A stretch of 64,000 nt of DNA from NCBI GenBank assembly GCA_022008415.1, contig JAIRBC010000017.1, forward strand, positions 1-64,000, in the 5' to 3' direction. The position numbers were made by a program, and so were the translations under genes. The notes beneath the pieces were generated by a model. The model was not told the origin of the DNA. It saw nothing but the letters and a program-made list of their open reading frames with translations, and did no database searches. This DNA comes from Cerina litoralis. GTDB taxonomy: Bacteria; Bacteroidota; Bacteroidia; Flavobacteriales; Flavobacteriaceae. Of the stretch, positions 33,780 to 43,432 are shown piece by piece. The number at the start of each line of letters is the position of its first letter. Within the stretch, counting starts at the first letter, position 1.

Positions 33780-36623
33780 TTATAATTTGATGTATTCTTT
33801 TCTGGATTTCGGCTTTGTCATATTGTTCTTGCTCTTATCAAAAACAAAATCTATGACTTGTTGATGTCTCATTTTGGATCGCACCGAACTACCGGCAGCG
33901 GGAGAGGCATAGAATCTTCTAGAGGCCACCCTAAATATATGGGCATCGCTAAAATGCATCATCATATGGCTCCATGCGCCCATATTCCTTGGCTCTTCCT
34001 GGGCCCATACAATATCATCCGCATTTTTATACTTCTTTATGATATCCTTCATCCGGTCCGAAGGCAAGGGAAACAACTGCTCTACCCTAACCAAGGCCAT
34101 GTCGTCCCGTTGGGTTTCTTCCTTGACGGCTAAAAGGTCGTAATAGAACTTTCCGGTACAGAACACCAAGGTAGTTACTTTCCTCACATCTGCGGAAGGA
34201 TCATCTATTACTTCATGGAAGCTGCCCGAAGAAAACTCCTCGACGGTCGATACCGCCTTAGGGTGCCGTAATAGGCTCTTGGGGGTAAAAATAATCAACG
34301 GTTTTCTAAATTTGACTTTCATCTGTCTCCTTAAAATATGGAACATTTGGGCCGGCGTGGTGACATCGGCCACGTACATGTTGTCCCTGGCACAAAGCTG
34401 TAGGTAACGCTCCATCCTTGCCGAGGAATGCTCTGCACCTTGACCCTCATAACCATGGGGTAGAAACATCACCAACCCGTTCTGAAGTTTCCACTTATCC
34501 TCCGCTGCAGAGATATATTGGTCTAGAACGATCTGACCTCCATTGCTAAAGTCGCCAAACTGCGCTTCCCAAATGGTCAGGGTATTGGGGCTGGCCATTG
34601 CGTAACCATAATCGAACCCTAGGACCCCATATTCGGACAGAAGGGAATTGTATATTTGGAATTTGCCTTGATGGTCGGATATCATGCTCAATTGCATCAC
34701 TTCTTCCTCGCTGTCCTCTACCTTGATTACCGCATGCCGGTGGGAAAAAGTTCCACGCTCCACATCCTGTCCCGACATTCGGACACCAAAACCTTCTTCC
34801 AATAAAGTTCCGTAAGCGAGCAATTCACCCATGGCCCAGTCCAAGGAATCGGACTCAAAGTACATTTTTTTTCGATCCTGCACCAATTTCTGAATTTTTC
34901 TCAAGAACTTTTTATCGCTTGGCAACTCAGTCAGGACTTTGGCTATTTTGGTCAATTTTTCTTTGTCGAAAGTAGTATCCACAGGATCCATCATCTCCCA
35001 TTCCCTAACGTGTACAAAGCCCTTCCATTCATCGGCCATAAAAGGGGTTATAATAGTTTTATCCTCCTTACGGGAATCCTCCAGCTCTTCCTCCAGGGAT
35101 GCTTTGTAACTCGCTTCCAACTGCTTGACAAAGTCGTCCCCAATAACGCCCTGCTCGATCAGGGTAGCGGCATAGATATCCCTCACATTTTTATGCTTTG
35201 CGATAGCTTTGTACAGTTTTGGTTGCGTAAACTTAGGCTCGTCCCCTTCGTTGTGCCCGTATTTTCTATATCCCAACAGATCCAAAAAAACATCCCTGTC
35301 GTAGCGCATCCTGTACTCCAGGGCAAAAAGGGATGCGTGAACAACAGCCTCGGGGTCATCCGCATTGACGTGTAGAACCGGACTTAAGGTGACTTTCCCA
35401 ACATCGGTACAATAGGTAGACGAGCGTCCGTCCAAATAGTTGGTAGTAAACCCAATTTGGTTGTTCACTACAATATGGATCGTGCCATTGGTATGGTAGC
35501 CATCCAAACGGGCCATCTGTACTACCTCATAAACGACCCCCTGCCCGGCAATGGCCGCATCGCCATGGACGATTATTGGAAGCACCTTGGCAAAATCGTC
35601 AGGAAAATGGCGATCTTGCTTTGCCCTCGTAATTCCTTCGACCACAGGCCCCACCGTCTCCAAATGGGAAGGATTTGGGGCTATATTCATACTCAACTTT
35701 TTCCCGTTTTCCGCTTTGCGTACCGAGGTCCAACCCAAGTGATATTTTACGTCACCATCAAAGATCTCCTCTTCGTAGTCCTTCCCGGCAAACTCATTAA
35801 AAATATCGCTTGCCTGTTTACCAAAAATATTGGTGAGTACGTTAAGCCTCCCCCGGTGGGCCATGCCCATGACAAATTGCTCCACACCCAGCTCGGCGGC
35901 CCGTTCTACGATAGCGTCCAAAGCCGGGATCAGGGATTCATTCCCTTCTAGCGAAAATCTTTTTTGACCCACGTATTTGGTGTGCAAAAACGATTCGAAG
36001 GATACGGCCTCGTTCAGTTTTTTAAGAATATGTTTTTTCCGTTCCGGGGAATATTGGGGATGGTTGTCGTTTACATTGAGCCAGTCCTGTATCCATTCTA
36101 TACGTTCGGGGCTGCGGATATACATGTATTCTACCCCTATAGAATCGCAATAGATATCGGTGAGGTGTTTTCTTATGACCCTCAAAGTACTTGGGCCAAT
36201 ACCGATAATTTGGCCCGCACTGAAGACCGTGTCCAGATCATCCTCGGTAAACCCAAAGTTTTCCAAATCCGGGGTTGGATAATACTTGCGCCTTTCCCTA
36301 ACGGGGTTCGTTTTGGTAAACAAATGACCCCGGCTTCGATAGCCATCGATCATTTTAACGACCTTGAATTCTTTTTCTAGCGCCTCCGGAATCCGTACCC
36401 TTCCCGTATCCGGGTCAATTATTTCCCCAAGGGGCAAACCATCTGCAGCAGCTTCATTGATATTTATTTCGGTTTCGTCCAACAGACTTTCAAGGCCAAA
36501 ATCGAAGCCTTGGAAAAAAGCACGCCAACTGGGCTCCACGCTATCCGGGTTAACTAAATATTTATCGTACAACGCGGAGAAATAGGAAGTATGCGCAGCG
36601 TTTAAAAAGGAATATTTATCCAT
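33780..36623 (-). CDS. sucA: 2-oxoglutarate dehydrogenase E1
   Basis: This thiamine-diphosphate enzyme decarboxylates 2-oxoglutarate and passes the succinyl group to SucB. It is 947 residues with the ATG at 36623 ('MDKYSFLNAAHTSYF'), the start that fits relatives; an in-frame ATG at 36659 adds 12 residues. Visible parts are the N-terminal segment for complex binding, 'MGMAHRGRLNVL', the ThDP motif 'GDAAIAGQGVVYEVVQMARL', and the C-terminal transketolase-like part with 'SHRHAVIKVE' and 'LPHGYEGQGAEHSSARMERYL'. A TATTTTTG core on the minus strand at 36705-36712 may be its promoter. Confidence 0.97.
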   Translation of the reverse strand: MDKYSFLNAAHTSYFSALYDKYLVNPDSVEPSWRAFFQGFDFGLESLLDETEININEAAADGLPLGEIIDPDTGRVRIPEALEKEFKVVKMIDGYRSRGHLFTKTNPVRERRKYYPTPDLENFGFTEDDLDTVFSAGQIIGIGPSTLRVIRKHLTDIYCDSIGVEYMYIRSPERIEWIQDWLNVNDNHPQYSPERKKHILKKLNEAVSFESFLHTKYVGQKRFSLEGNESLIPALDAIVERAAELGVEQFVMGMAHRGRLNVLTNIFGKQASDIFNEFAGKDYEEEIFDGDVKYHLGWTSVRKAENGKKLSMNIAPNPSHLETVGPVVEGITRAKQDRHFPDDFAKVLPIIVHGDAAIAGQGVVYEVVQMARLDGYHTNGTIHIVVNNQIGFTTNYLDGRSSTYCTDVGKVTLSPVLHVNADDPEAVVHASLFALEYRMRYDRDVFLDLLGYRKYGHNEGDEPKFTQPKLYKAIAKHKNVRDIYAATLIEQGVIGDDFVKQLEASYKASLEEELEDSRKEDKTIITPFMADEWKGFVHVREWEMMDPVDTTFDKEKLTKIAKVLTELPSDKKFLRKIQKLVQDRKKMYFESDSLDWAMGELLAYGTLLEEGFGVRMSGQDVERGTFSHRHAVIKVEDSEEEVMQLSMISDHQGKFQIYNSLLSEYGVLGFDYGYAMASPNTLTIWEAQFGDFSNGGQIVLDQYISAAEDKWKLQNGLVMFLPHGYEGQGAEHSSARMERYLQLCARDNMYVADVTTPAQMFHILRRQMKVKFRKPLIIFTPKSLLRHPKAVSTVEEFSSGSFHEVIDDPSADVRKVTTLVFCTGKFYYDLLAVKEETQRDDMALVRVEQLFPLPSDRMKDIIKKYKNADDIVWAQEEPRNMGAWSHMMMHFSDAHIFRVASRRFYASPAAGSSVRSKMRHQQVIDFVFDKSKNNMTKPKSRKEYIKL

Positions 36624-36771
36624 GAAAAAATAGCTCTGTGTTTCTAATGAAGGTTTCAAAACAGTTGCCCTGTATTTCGAAACGGACTTCTAACGAATTT
36701 TTATCAAAAATACAACAATTCGAATATCTAATCATATCTTAGCTTCCAAATAAAGGCGAAAATTAACGATT

Positions 36772-37305
36772 ATGATCCGATTAAACCAGTCCCATGTTAA
36801 ATCCGTATTTATAGTACTCGTTTTAGGGCTTGGTATTAAAATTGGCCATGCCCAGGATTTTTCGCAATCCAAACCATTTTGGGACCGCGTGTCCTTTGGA
36901 GGGGGGCTGGACCTTGGGTTTGGAAACCAAACCTTTAATATTGCCGTATCGCCGAGTGCCCTATATCACCTCAATGAAAAATTGGCCATGGGAGCGGGAA
37001 TTAGTTTTAATTATGCGAAGTTTCAATCATCAAAACTTTATGCCTATGGAGGCACCTTAATGACTTTCTACAATCCAATAAGACCCCTTCAGCTCTCGGC
37101 AGAATTTGAGCAACTTAGGGTAAATCAACGCTACGAATACCTTGGTGCGAACTTCGAGGATGATTATTGGTCGCCCGCATTGTTCCTCGGAGTTGGTTAC
37201 AGTACTAGAAACGTAACGATAGGGCTTAAGTACAACGTGCTGTACGATGATGTAGACAGTATTTACGCCAGCCCGTTGATTCCTTTTGTCCGAGTGTATT
37301 TTTAA
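36772..37305 (+). CDS. Outer-membrane beta-barrel-like protein
   Basis: The 177-residue protein starts with a signal peptide ('SVFIVLVLGLGIKIGHAQ') and then shows alternating strands rich in Gly, Tyr and Phe ('RVSFGGGLDLGFGNQTFNI', 'WSPALFLGVGYSTRNVTIG'), ending 'PFVRVYF' with a terminal Phe typical of barrels. Relatives sit near sucA in this family. I know no function. Its stop overlaps the convergent next gene's stop: the two TAA codons share the TTAA at 37302-37305. Confidence 0.8.
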   Translation: MIRLNQSHVKSVFIVLVLGLGIKIGHAQDFSQSKPFWDRVSFGGGLDLGFGNQTFNIAVSPSALYHLNEKLAMGAGISFNYAKFQSSKLYAYGGTLMTFYNPIRPLQLSAEFEQLRVNQRYEYLGANFEDDYWSPALFLGVGYSTRNVTIGLKYNVLYDDVDSIYASPLIPFVRVYF

Positions 37306-37712
37306 ATATTGGGCTCCTGACCAAACTGTGCCTTCAGCCGTACCTTTTGATATTCCCGCTTTAAAATAAGGAGGGTCACTTGTTCCGCAATTTCCACCAC
37401 ATCGGTCAACTGAATCTCCTTAAATGCCTTTTCGGGAACATCCACAATGTAAAGAAGGTTGAGGTAATCGGTAAATTTTTCCATGATCAGGCGATATACC
37501 TTTTCGCGAAGCACCGACATTAATTCCTCGGGGGTTATTTGCCGCACTTCGCCCCCACCTACAAAGTCTATCGCAATATTGGCCAAGATAAAATCTTTCT
37601 GTAATTGCACCACCAGATTATCAAATAGACCAGCCTTTTTGGCGTTGGAAAGCAATTTTTGGCTATCGGGAAAATCTATCGTCATACCTTTAATTACGTG
37701 TTTTCCCAGCAA
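37302..37712 (-). CDS. Conserved hypothetical protein
   Basis: This 136-residue soluble protein has no signal peptide and no motif I recognise. It is predicted mostly helical, with 'ITPEELMSVLREKVYRLIMEKFTDYLNLLYIVDV' in the middle. It reads as a real protein (balanced composition, no low complexity) and overlaps its convergent neighbour by four bases. I believe homologues are common in Flavobacteriaceae. Function unknown. Confidence 0.7.
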   Translation of the reverse strand: MLGKHVIKGMTIDFPDSQKLLSNAKKAGLFDNLVVQLQKDFILANIAIDFVGGGEVRQITPEELMSVLREKVYRLIMEKFTDYLNLLYIVDVPEKAFKEIQLTDVVEIAEQVTLLILKREYQKVRLKAQFGQEPNI

Positions 37713-37910
37713 AAAAGTTTACTCTAGGATGCTATTTATAAATTAGGGGTGAAAATGGAACCTCGCGATTCAAAAATTTAGACCTCTAATTAAAATGAAC
37801 CGTCGATTCGGTCGGTTGAAAATTTGCGATCTTATACTATATATGGCCCGGGACATATCTCTTAGCTAGCTGCCCATGCCCGGGGTCACGAAAACCCAAT
37901 TGACTCTTAC

Positions 37911-38933
37911 CTACTGCAAACCTCTTATTTTTTTCTCCCAATCCCAGGCCGATTTCATGGCTTGGTCCAACGTAGATTTTGCCTTCCATCCCAGAACGGT
38001 ATTGGCCTTGGTGGTATCGGCATAGGCCTGGATTACATCGCCCTGTCTTCTTTCTACTATTTTATAGGGTAGTTGCTTCCCGGATACGCGGTCAAAACTT
38101 TGAATTACTTCCAAGACCGAACTTCCTTTTCCAGTTCCGACATTGAAAACCTCATAGTTACCTTCGTTCTTCCCGTTCAAAAGTCGTTGTAGGCCCACAA
38201 CGTGTGCTTTGGCCAAATCCACTACATGGATGTAATCCCTAATACAAGTTCCGTCAACGGTAGGATAGTCATCTCCAAAAACAGACAGTTCCTTTCGAAG
38301 TCCGGCTCCAGTTTGGGTAATAAAAGGCACCAGATTCTGAGGCACACCAATAGGAAGTTCCCCGATGGCAGCGCTAGGATGAGCACCAATAGGATTAAAA
38401 TAGCGCAAGGAAATGGCTTGGATACCTGGATAAACCTTACAGGTATCCCGGATTATTTCTTCCCCTATCTGCTTGGTGTTCCCATAGGGGGATTCCGCCT
38501 CCTTTACAGCGGCACCTTCGGTTATTGGCAATTTGTCCGCCTGGCCATAGACCGTACAGGAAGAACTAAAAATAAAGCCTACCCTGTTTTTTAAGGACAA
38601 TTCCTGAAGTAGATAAACCAGGGTATTGAGATTGTTCTCATAATATAATAACGGTTTTTCAACGCTTTCCCCAACGGCCTTGGATGCCGCAAAATGAATG
38701 ACCCCATCGATATCACGGTGTCTCTTAAAAAAATCCTTTACTTTGGACTTCTCTTTTAGGTCCAGCTTTTCATACGAAGGCTTTTTACCCGTTATCGCAA
38801 CAATTCCATCCAAAACCGCTTCGGTGGTGTTGGAAAGATCATCGATGATTACCACTTCAAAGCCTTCGTTCTGCAGTTCTACTACGGTATGCGACCCAAT
38901 AAAGCCCAGACCCCCCGTTACTAATATCTTCAT
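37911..38933 (-). CDS. galE: UDP-glucose 4-epimerase
   Basis: The 340-residue short-chain dehydrogenase interconverts UDP-glucose and UDP-galactose for envelope sugars. NAD binding is at the N-terminus ('VTGGLGFIGSHTVVEL', GxxGxxG). The active site has Ser in 'FSSSCTVYG' and Tyr-x3-Lys in 'SPYGNTKQIGEE'. 'NPIGAHPSAAIGE' and 'GDVIQAYADTTKA' are typical of GalE. It lies downstream of a DegT aminotransferase on the same strand (112-bp gap). Other UDP-sugar epimerases of the family are possible. Confidence 0.93.
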   Translation of the reverse strand: MKILVTGGLGFIGSHTVVELQNEGFEVVIIDDLSNTTEAVLDGIVAITGKKPSYEKLDLKEKSKVKDFFKRHRDIDGVIHFAASKAVGESVEKPLLYYENNLNTLVYLLQELSLKNRVGFIFSSSCTVYGQADKLPITEGAAVKEAESPYGNTKQIGEEIIRDTCKVYPGIQAISLRYFNPIGAHPSAAIGELPIGVPQNLVPFITQTGAGLRKELSVFGDDYPTVDGTCIRDYIHVVDLAKAHVVGLQRLLNGKNEGNYEVFNVGTGKGSSVLEVIQSFDRVSGKQLPYKIVERRQGDVIQAYADTTKANTVLGWKAKSTLDQAMKSAWDWEKKIRGLQ

Positions 38934-39045
38934 GTTTTATATTTTGTAGTTGATCGTTGAGAAAAATTTAAAAAACCCATAACTCTGAACTCTGGTCTCA
39001 TAATTTTGTCTTGTTTCCAGTTTCAGGTTTCCAAAATGGAAAAAA

Positions 39046-40197
39046 TCAGGCATTGACAAATGCAATGACCTTGTCGGTAATACATTTAATTTGTTCATCA
39101 TCCAATTCGGTGTGCATAGGGAGGGATATCACCTCTTTCACCAATTGATTGGTGACGGGGAAATCGACCTCTTTGTACCTTTTGTCCCTATATGCCTTTT
39201 GCAGGTGCAAAGGAATTGGGTAGTAAACGCCGCTCGGAATCCCATTTTCATTCAAATGCTTTACCAGAGCATCCCTTTTTCCGTTTTTAATACGCAAGGT
39301 ATATTGATGAAACACATGGAGGTCAGGGGAACTGACCACCCCCGAATGAGCGATAGTCTTAGGAACAATGATGTTATCGTGACCCTCAAAAGCCTTGGAA
39401 TATTTTTGGGCAGAGGTCCATCGTTTTTTGTTGTATTCATCCAACAATGGGAGTTTCGCCCGCAGTACGGCCGCCTGAATGGAGTCTAACCGGGAATTCA
39501 CCCCGACTACATCGTGGTGATACCTCTCGTACATGCCGTGGTTTACGATACCCCTCAAGGTATGTGCCAATGCATCGTCATTGGTACATATTGCACCGCC
39601 ATCACCATAACACCCTAAATTCTTGGAAGGAAAAAATGAGGTAGCCGATACTTCTCCCATAGTTCCCGACTTCTGCTTCTTTCCGTTCGTGAACTCGTAA
39701 TCTGCGCCAATGGCTTGGGCATTGTCCTCAATTACGTACAGACCGCGTTTTTTGGCTATTTCCATGATCACCTCCATATTGGCACATTGGCCAAAAAGAT
39801 GGACTGGAACTATCGCCTTGGTTTTTGGGGTAATTGCCCGCTCCAAGGCCAACGGATTTATATTGAACGTATCGGGCTCAACATCTACCAAAACCGGCGT
39901 AAGCCGCAGCAGTGCAATGACCTCCACCGTCGCAGCGAAAGTAAAGTCGGCCGTAATAACCTCGTCCCCAGGTTCCAAACCTAGCCCCATCATAGCGATT
40001 TGTAACGCATCGGTGCCATTGGCACAGGGAATCACGTGTTTTATACCCAAATAATCCTCCAACTCCTTTTGAAAAGCGTGAACCTCCGGACCGTTTATAA
40101 AGGACGATGTCTCCATAATATTGGAAATCGAGGAGTTTATCTGTTCCTTGATGCCTTGGTATTGACCCCCGAGGTCTACCATTTGTATTTTTTTCAT
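39046..40197 (-). CDS. DegT/DnrJ/EryC1/StrS family aminotransferase
   Basis: This 383-residue PLP enzyme adds an amino group to a nucleotide-linked keto-sugar. The PLP Lys is Lys192 in 'SFFPSKNLGCYGDGGA', Asp158 in 'VIEDNAQAIGA' binds the ring, and 'ANGTDALQIAMMGLGL' and 'DFTFAATVEVIAL' shape the site. It probably takes part in making an amino sugar of LPS or of an exported polysaccharide, which fits its neighbours galE and waaA. The exact sugar cannot be told. A TATATTTG core on the minus strand at 40411-40418 may be its promoter. Confidence 0.9.
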   Translation of the reverse strand: MKKIQMVDLGGQYQGIKEQINSSISNIMETSSFINGPEVHAFQKELEDYLGIKHVIPCANGTDALQIAMMGLGLEPGDEVITADFTFAATVEVIALLRLTPVLVDVEPDTFNINPLALERAITPKTKAIVPVHLFGQCANMEVIMEIAKKRGLYVIEDNAQAIGADYEFTNGKKQKSGTMGEVSATSFFPSKNLGCYGDGGAICTNDDALAHTLRGIVNHGMYERYHHDVVGVNSRLDSIQAAVLRAKLPLLDEYNKKRWTSAQKYSKAFEGHDNIIVPKTIAHSGVVSSPDLHVFHQYTLRIKNGKRDALVKHLNENGIPSGVYYPIPLHLQKAYRDKRYKEVDFPVTNQLVKEVISLPMHTELDDEQIKCITDKVIAFVNA

Positions 40198-40478
40198 ACT
40201 TTAATTTTGTTAATCACTGGATAATTCGTCAATTAAAAAGTTGAGGTTGGGAACCCAGGTAACCGCTACGCTCCCGCCCGAACGTACCTGTCGGTACCGG
40301 TGGGCTCTCACTAACCCTGAAGTTGCGGGCCTCAATGCTCGTTTCATCAAATTAAAGGACCTACATCCGCACAAAACACTAATTAAAACCAAATTGCGCC
40401 AACTATATTGCAAATATAAGCAACGGTAGCCAATGAAATTATTGAAAGAACCGTATTTTAGCCACAAAAGCGGAATAG

Positions 40479-41717
40479 GTGTATTTAATATACGATTTGG
40501 TTGTACATACCGCACGGATCTTCCTTAATTTGGCCTCCTTTTTCGATGCCAAACTAAGGTTATTTGTCAATGGGCGAAAAGGTACTTTTGCAATTTTGGA
40601 GGCCAACGTTTCCAAATCCGATCAGGTAATCTGGATCCATACGGCCAGTTTGGGAGAATTTGAACAGGGGCTTCCCATTATGGAGGCAATTAGATCCAGA
40701 TATCCCTCCTATAAAATATTGGTCACTTTTTTTTCACCTTCGGGATACGAGGTCAAAAAACGGACCCCAGTAGCCGATTTGGTCACTTACCTCCCCTTGG
40801 ATTCAGCGAAAAACGCCAAACGTTTTTTAAAGCTCACCCATCCAAAATTAGCTATTTTTGTCAAATACGAGATTTGGCCCAACTATCTTAGGACGCTCAA
40901 CAATGGACAAATTCCCACGTTGTTGATCTCGGCCCTTTTTAAAAATAAACAGATATATTTTAAATGGTATGGAAACTTTATGAGGAAGTCCCTAGGTGGA
41001 TTTTCGCATTTCTTTGTCCAAGATAAAAACTCGGAAGTGCTATTAAATTCTATAGGGCACACTAATGTTAGTGTAAGCGGGGACACGCGTTTTGATCGGG
41101 TATCACAAATTTTGGAACGGGACAACACCTTGGGATTTATGTCGAGCTTTAAGGGAAATCAGGACTGTTTTGTCGCGGGAAGCACCTGGCCGGAGGATGA
41201 AAGTGTATTGGTCCCCTACATCAATTCTTCCAATAAAAACATTAAATATGTGCTGGCCCCCCATAATATCAAGGAAAAGCATATAGATAATTTAGTTTCT
41301 TCCCTGAACAAAAAAGCAATTCTCTACTCCCAGATCGGAGATTTGGACATAAGCAACTATGAAGTTTTGATCGTGGATACGATCGGTTTGCTTACAAAGA
41401 TCTACAGTTATGCCGATATCGCCTATGTAGGGGGAGGATTTGCCACAGGGCTCCACAACACTTTGGAACCGGCCGTTTTTGGTATTCCCGTGGTTATTGG
41501 ACCCCACTATCAAGACTTTAAAGAAGCTCAGGACCTGGTCTCCCTCCAAGGAATCCTTCCTATATTGAACGCAAATTCCCTAAAAGATACCCTGAACCGT
41601 CTACTGGACCACCCGGAATACGCAAGGAATACAGGGGATATTTGTAAAAGATATATCGCCCGTAAAAAAGGCGCGACAAATGAGGTAGTGTCCCATATCG
41701 ATAATTGGTTAATTTAA
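40479..41717 (+). CDS. waaA: 3-deoxy-D-manno-octulosonic acid (Kdo) transferase
   Basis: The 412-residue membrane-associated glycosyltransferase (GT30) adds Kdo to lipid IVA in LPS assembly. It shows 'IWIHTASLGEFEQGLPIMEAI' (the acidic catalytic residue in 'LGEFEQG'), 'FVKYEIWPNYL' and, in the C-terminal half, 'FVAGSTWPEDESVLV' and 'AYVGGGFATGLHNTLEPAVFG', all WaaA hallmarks. The start codon is GTG at 40479. It is divergent from the DegT aminotransferase gene. Confidence 0.93.
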   Translation: MYLIYDLVVHTARIFLNLASFFDAKLRLFVNGRKGTFAILEANVSKSDQVIWIHTASLGEFEQGLPIMEAIRSRYPSYKILVTFFSPSGYEVKKRTPVADLVTYLPLDSAKNAKRFLKLTHPKLAIFVKYEIWPNYLRTLNNGQIPTLLISALFKNKQIYFKWYGNFMRKSLGGFSHFFVQDKNSEVLLNSIGHTNVSVSGDTRFDRVSQILERDNTLGFMSSFKGNQDCFVAGSTWPEDESVLVPYINSSNKNIKYVLAPHNIKEKHIDNLVSSLNKKAILYSQIGDLDISNYEVLIVDTIGLLTKIYSYADIAYVGGGFATGLHNTLEPAVFGIPVVIGPHYQDFKEAQDLVSLQGILPILNANSLKDTLNRLLDHPEYARNTGDICKRYIARKKGATNEVVSHIDNWLI

Positions 41718-41749
41718 AAAACTAAACCCATAATCTCATTAACTTTTTT

Positions 41750-41822
41750 TTGAAATTGAGTTTGAAATTGAGTTTGAGTTTGATACTTTAAATTGAGTTT
41801 GAGTTTGAACTTGATATTTGGT
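41750..41822 (+). repeat. Tandem repeats of a TTGAGTTTGA-like unit
   Basis: About seven partly degenerate copies of 6- and 12-base units (TTGAAA, TTGAGT, TTGAGTTTGA) follow in a row between waaA and the DUF808 gene. They make a purine/T-biased simple-sequence tract of about 70 bp. Confidence 0.8.
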
Positions 41823-41887
41823 TTAAAAAGGCTGAATTTTTATCAGAAATGCAGTGCTTGCACAAAAATCACTAATTATTAAAAACT

Positions 41888-42766
41888 ATGGCGTCAGGAA
41901 TTTTTGCAGTATTGGATGATATAGCGGCCCTTATGGACGATATGGCGATGATGAGCAAGGTTGCCGCTAGAAAGACGGCCGGAATTTTGGGTGATGATTT
42001 GGCCGTGAACGCGGAAAAAGCCTCGGGGTTTGTCTCTTCCCGGGAAATCCCCGTATTATGGGCCATAACCAAAGGTTCATTCCTAAACAAACTGATCATA
42101 TTGCCGATTGCATTTTTGCTAAGCGCATTCTTGCCTTGGGCGGTTACCATAATCCTCTTGATCGGCGGGGTCTATTTGGGATATGAAGGAGCAGAAAAGA
42201 TCTACGAGTTTCTTGTACCCCATAACAATAAAGAAGAAGCCATTTCTAAACTGGAACTTTCCGAAACAGAAATCTTGGCGGTGGAAAAGAAACGTGTAAA
42301 ATCGGCAATAATTACCGATTTTATCCTCTCGGTAGAAATCGTAATCATTGCGCTGGGAACGGTTATTGGAAAGCCGATAATTACCCAGATCGGGGTGGTT
42401 ACATTTATTGCAATCCTCGCGACAGTTGGGGTTTATGGCATCGTTGCCCTGATCGTAAGAATGGATGACTTAGGTTATAAATTGATCGCAAGTAGTAAGA
42501 ATGAAAAAAGCTTTGTAAAAAAAATTGGCAGGATGTTGGTCCTTGCCCTACCGAGGGTGATACGAGGTTTAAGTGTGATCGGAACCCTCGCACTAATCTT
42601 GGTTGCTGGGGGTATATTTGTGCACAACCTTGACTTTTTTCATCATTTACTGCCATCTTTACCTTCGGTCGTTCTCGAATTTTTTGTGGGTCTTTTGGTG
42701 GGATTTACTTGCCTATTCGTTGTGAAAATCGTTCAAAAAATATGGAAATCGATTAGGAAAACGTAA
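41888..42766 (+). CDS. DUF808 (YedI-type) inner-membrane protein
   Basis: The 292-residue protein begins 'ASGIFAVLDDIAALMDDMA', the signature of DUF808, and continues 'SKVAARKTAGILGDDLAVNAEKASGF'. It has several membrane helices ('FLLSAFLPWAVTIILLIGGVYLG', 'IGTLALILVAGGIFV', 'VVLEFFVGLLVGFTCLFVVKI'). E. coli YedI is a relative of unknown function. The gene appears to stand alone. Confidence 0.9.
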   Translation: MASGIFAVLDDIAALMDDMAMMSKVAARKTAGILGDDLAVNAEKASGFVSSREIPVLWAITKGSFLNKLIILPIAFLLSAFLPWAVTIILLIGGVYLGYEGAEKIYEFLVPHNNKEEAISKLELSETEILAVEKKRVKSAIITDFILSVEIVIIALGTVIGKPIITQIGVVTFIAILATVGVYGIVALIVRMDDLGYKLIASSKNEKSFVKKIGRMLVLALPRVIRGLSVIGTLALILVAGGIFVHNLDFFHHLLPSLPSVVLEFFVGLLVGFTCLFVVKIVQKIWKSIRKT

Positions 42767-42929
42767 AAAATCGACCCATTTTGCATTCCGCCTACCGTTC
42801 TTCTTTCGGAAGACTAGTAATCTAGAAAGATTCAAACTCCATCCTAAATTCCATATATCGAATTTTTACGCCATTGAACCTAGAAACGCAATACGGGCAT
42901 GCCATTAATCGAAATATTGATTAAACTAC

Positions 42930-42960
42930 TTGATTTTTAGGTATTTATTCCTTATCTTGG
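42930..42960 (+). promoter_or_regulatory. Predicted promoter of the 41-residue membrane protein gene
   Basis: TTG (42930-42932), 20 bases, then TATCTTGG (42953-42960), one mismatch from TAnnTTTG. The start codon lies 19 bases later. Confidence 0.45.
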
Positions 42961-42978
42961 ATACAAACATTTATGATT

Positions 42979-43104
42979 ATGGAACAAATTACTCTTGGCA
43001 CAAGGATGCTCAATGGCTTCCTCAGCATTTTAATCGTGGTCCTGATCGGTATCCTGATTTCGGTGGTCCTCGGCCTTATTTTAGCCGCTTTTGGTTTCTT
43101 TTGA
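42979..43104 (+). CDS. Very small membrane protein (41 residues)
   Basis: The open frame encodes 41 residues: a polar start 'MEQITLGTRMLNGFL' followed by one strongly hydrophobic helix ('SILIVVLIGILISVVLGLIL') and the end 'AAFGFF'. An upstream in-frame ATG at 42973 would add two residues. A promoter-like sequence lies just before and a perfect hairpin 114 bases after, so it has the look of a complete one-gene unit. The frame overlaps longer chance frames on both strands that read less naturally. I recognise no family. Confidence 0.55.
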   Translation: MEQITLGTRMLNGFLSILIVVLIGILISVVLGLILAAFGFF

Positions 43105-43217
43105 TTAGGTCTGTTAACACGGATCCCAATCATGGGTTTTCTGTTAACGCGCCCTATAATAACACCAAACAACCTCAAAAATCCTGTAAGGGACATCGTA
43201 TCGAAATTCCTCTGAAC

Positions 43218-43254
43218 GGACAACAAGGCCAACTTTAGGTTGGCCTTGTTGTCC
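43218..43254. repeat. Perfect 16-bp hairpin
   Basis: GGACAACAAGGCCAAC (43218-43233) is exactly mirrored at 43239-43254 with a 5-base loop. It lacks a directly adjoining T-run, so it may be a processing or stability element, a weak terminator, or a repetitive palindrome. Confidence 0.7.
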
Positions 43255-43352
43255 GGTAGGAAGTTTTTGTTCTAAATAAATAAGAACCGTACCAAAAGAG
43301 CAACTCGATTTCTTCATTTTATCATAAACGACCCTTCCGCTACAACAATAAA

Positions 43353-43381
43353 AAAAAGCCATCCGGACCGGATGGCTTTTT
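43353..43381. terminator. Bidirectional terminator after atpC
   Basis: A perfect 13-bp stem (43353-43365 with 43369-43381), loop GAC, with A-run and T-run on either side. It ends the atpD-atpC transcript and could also stop reading from 42979. Confidence 0.9.
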
Positions 43382-43432
43382 ATCATTTTCCTATTCAAGT
43401 TCGTACTTTGGAAGAAGAGATTCTGGTGACTT

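Noticed and set aside
42930..43238. 102-codon plus-strand frame overlapping the 41-residue membrane protein
   Set aside because: Its composition is irregular and it overlaps the proposed promoter; the short hydrophobic frame explains the sequence better.
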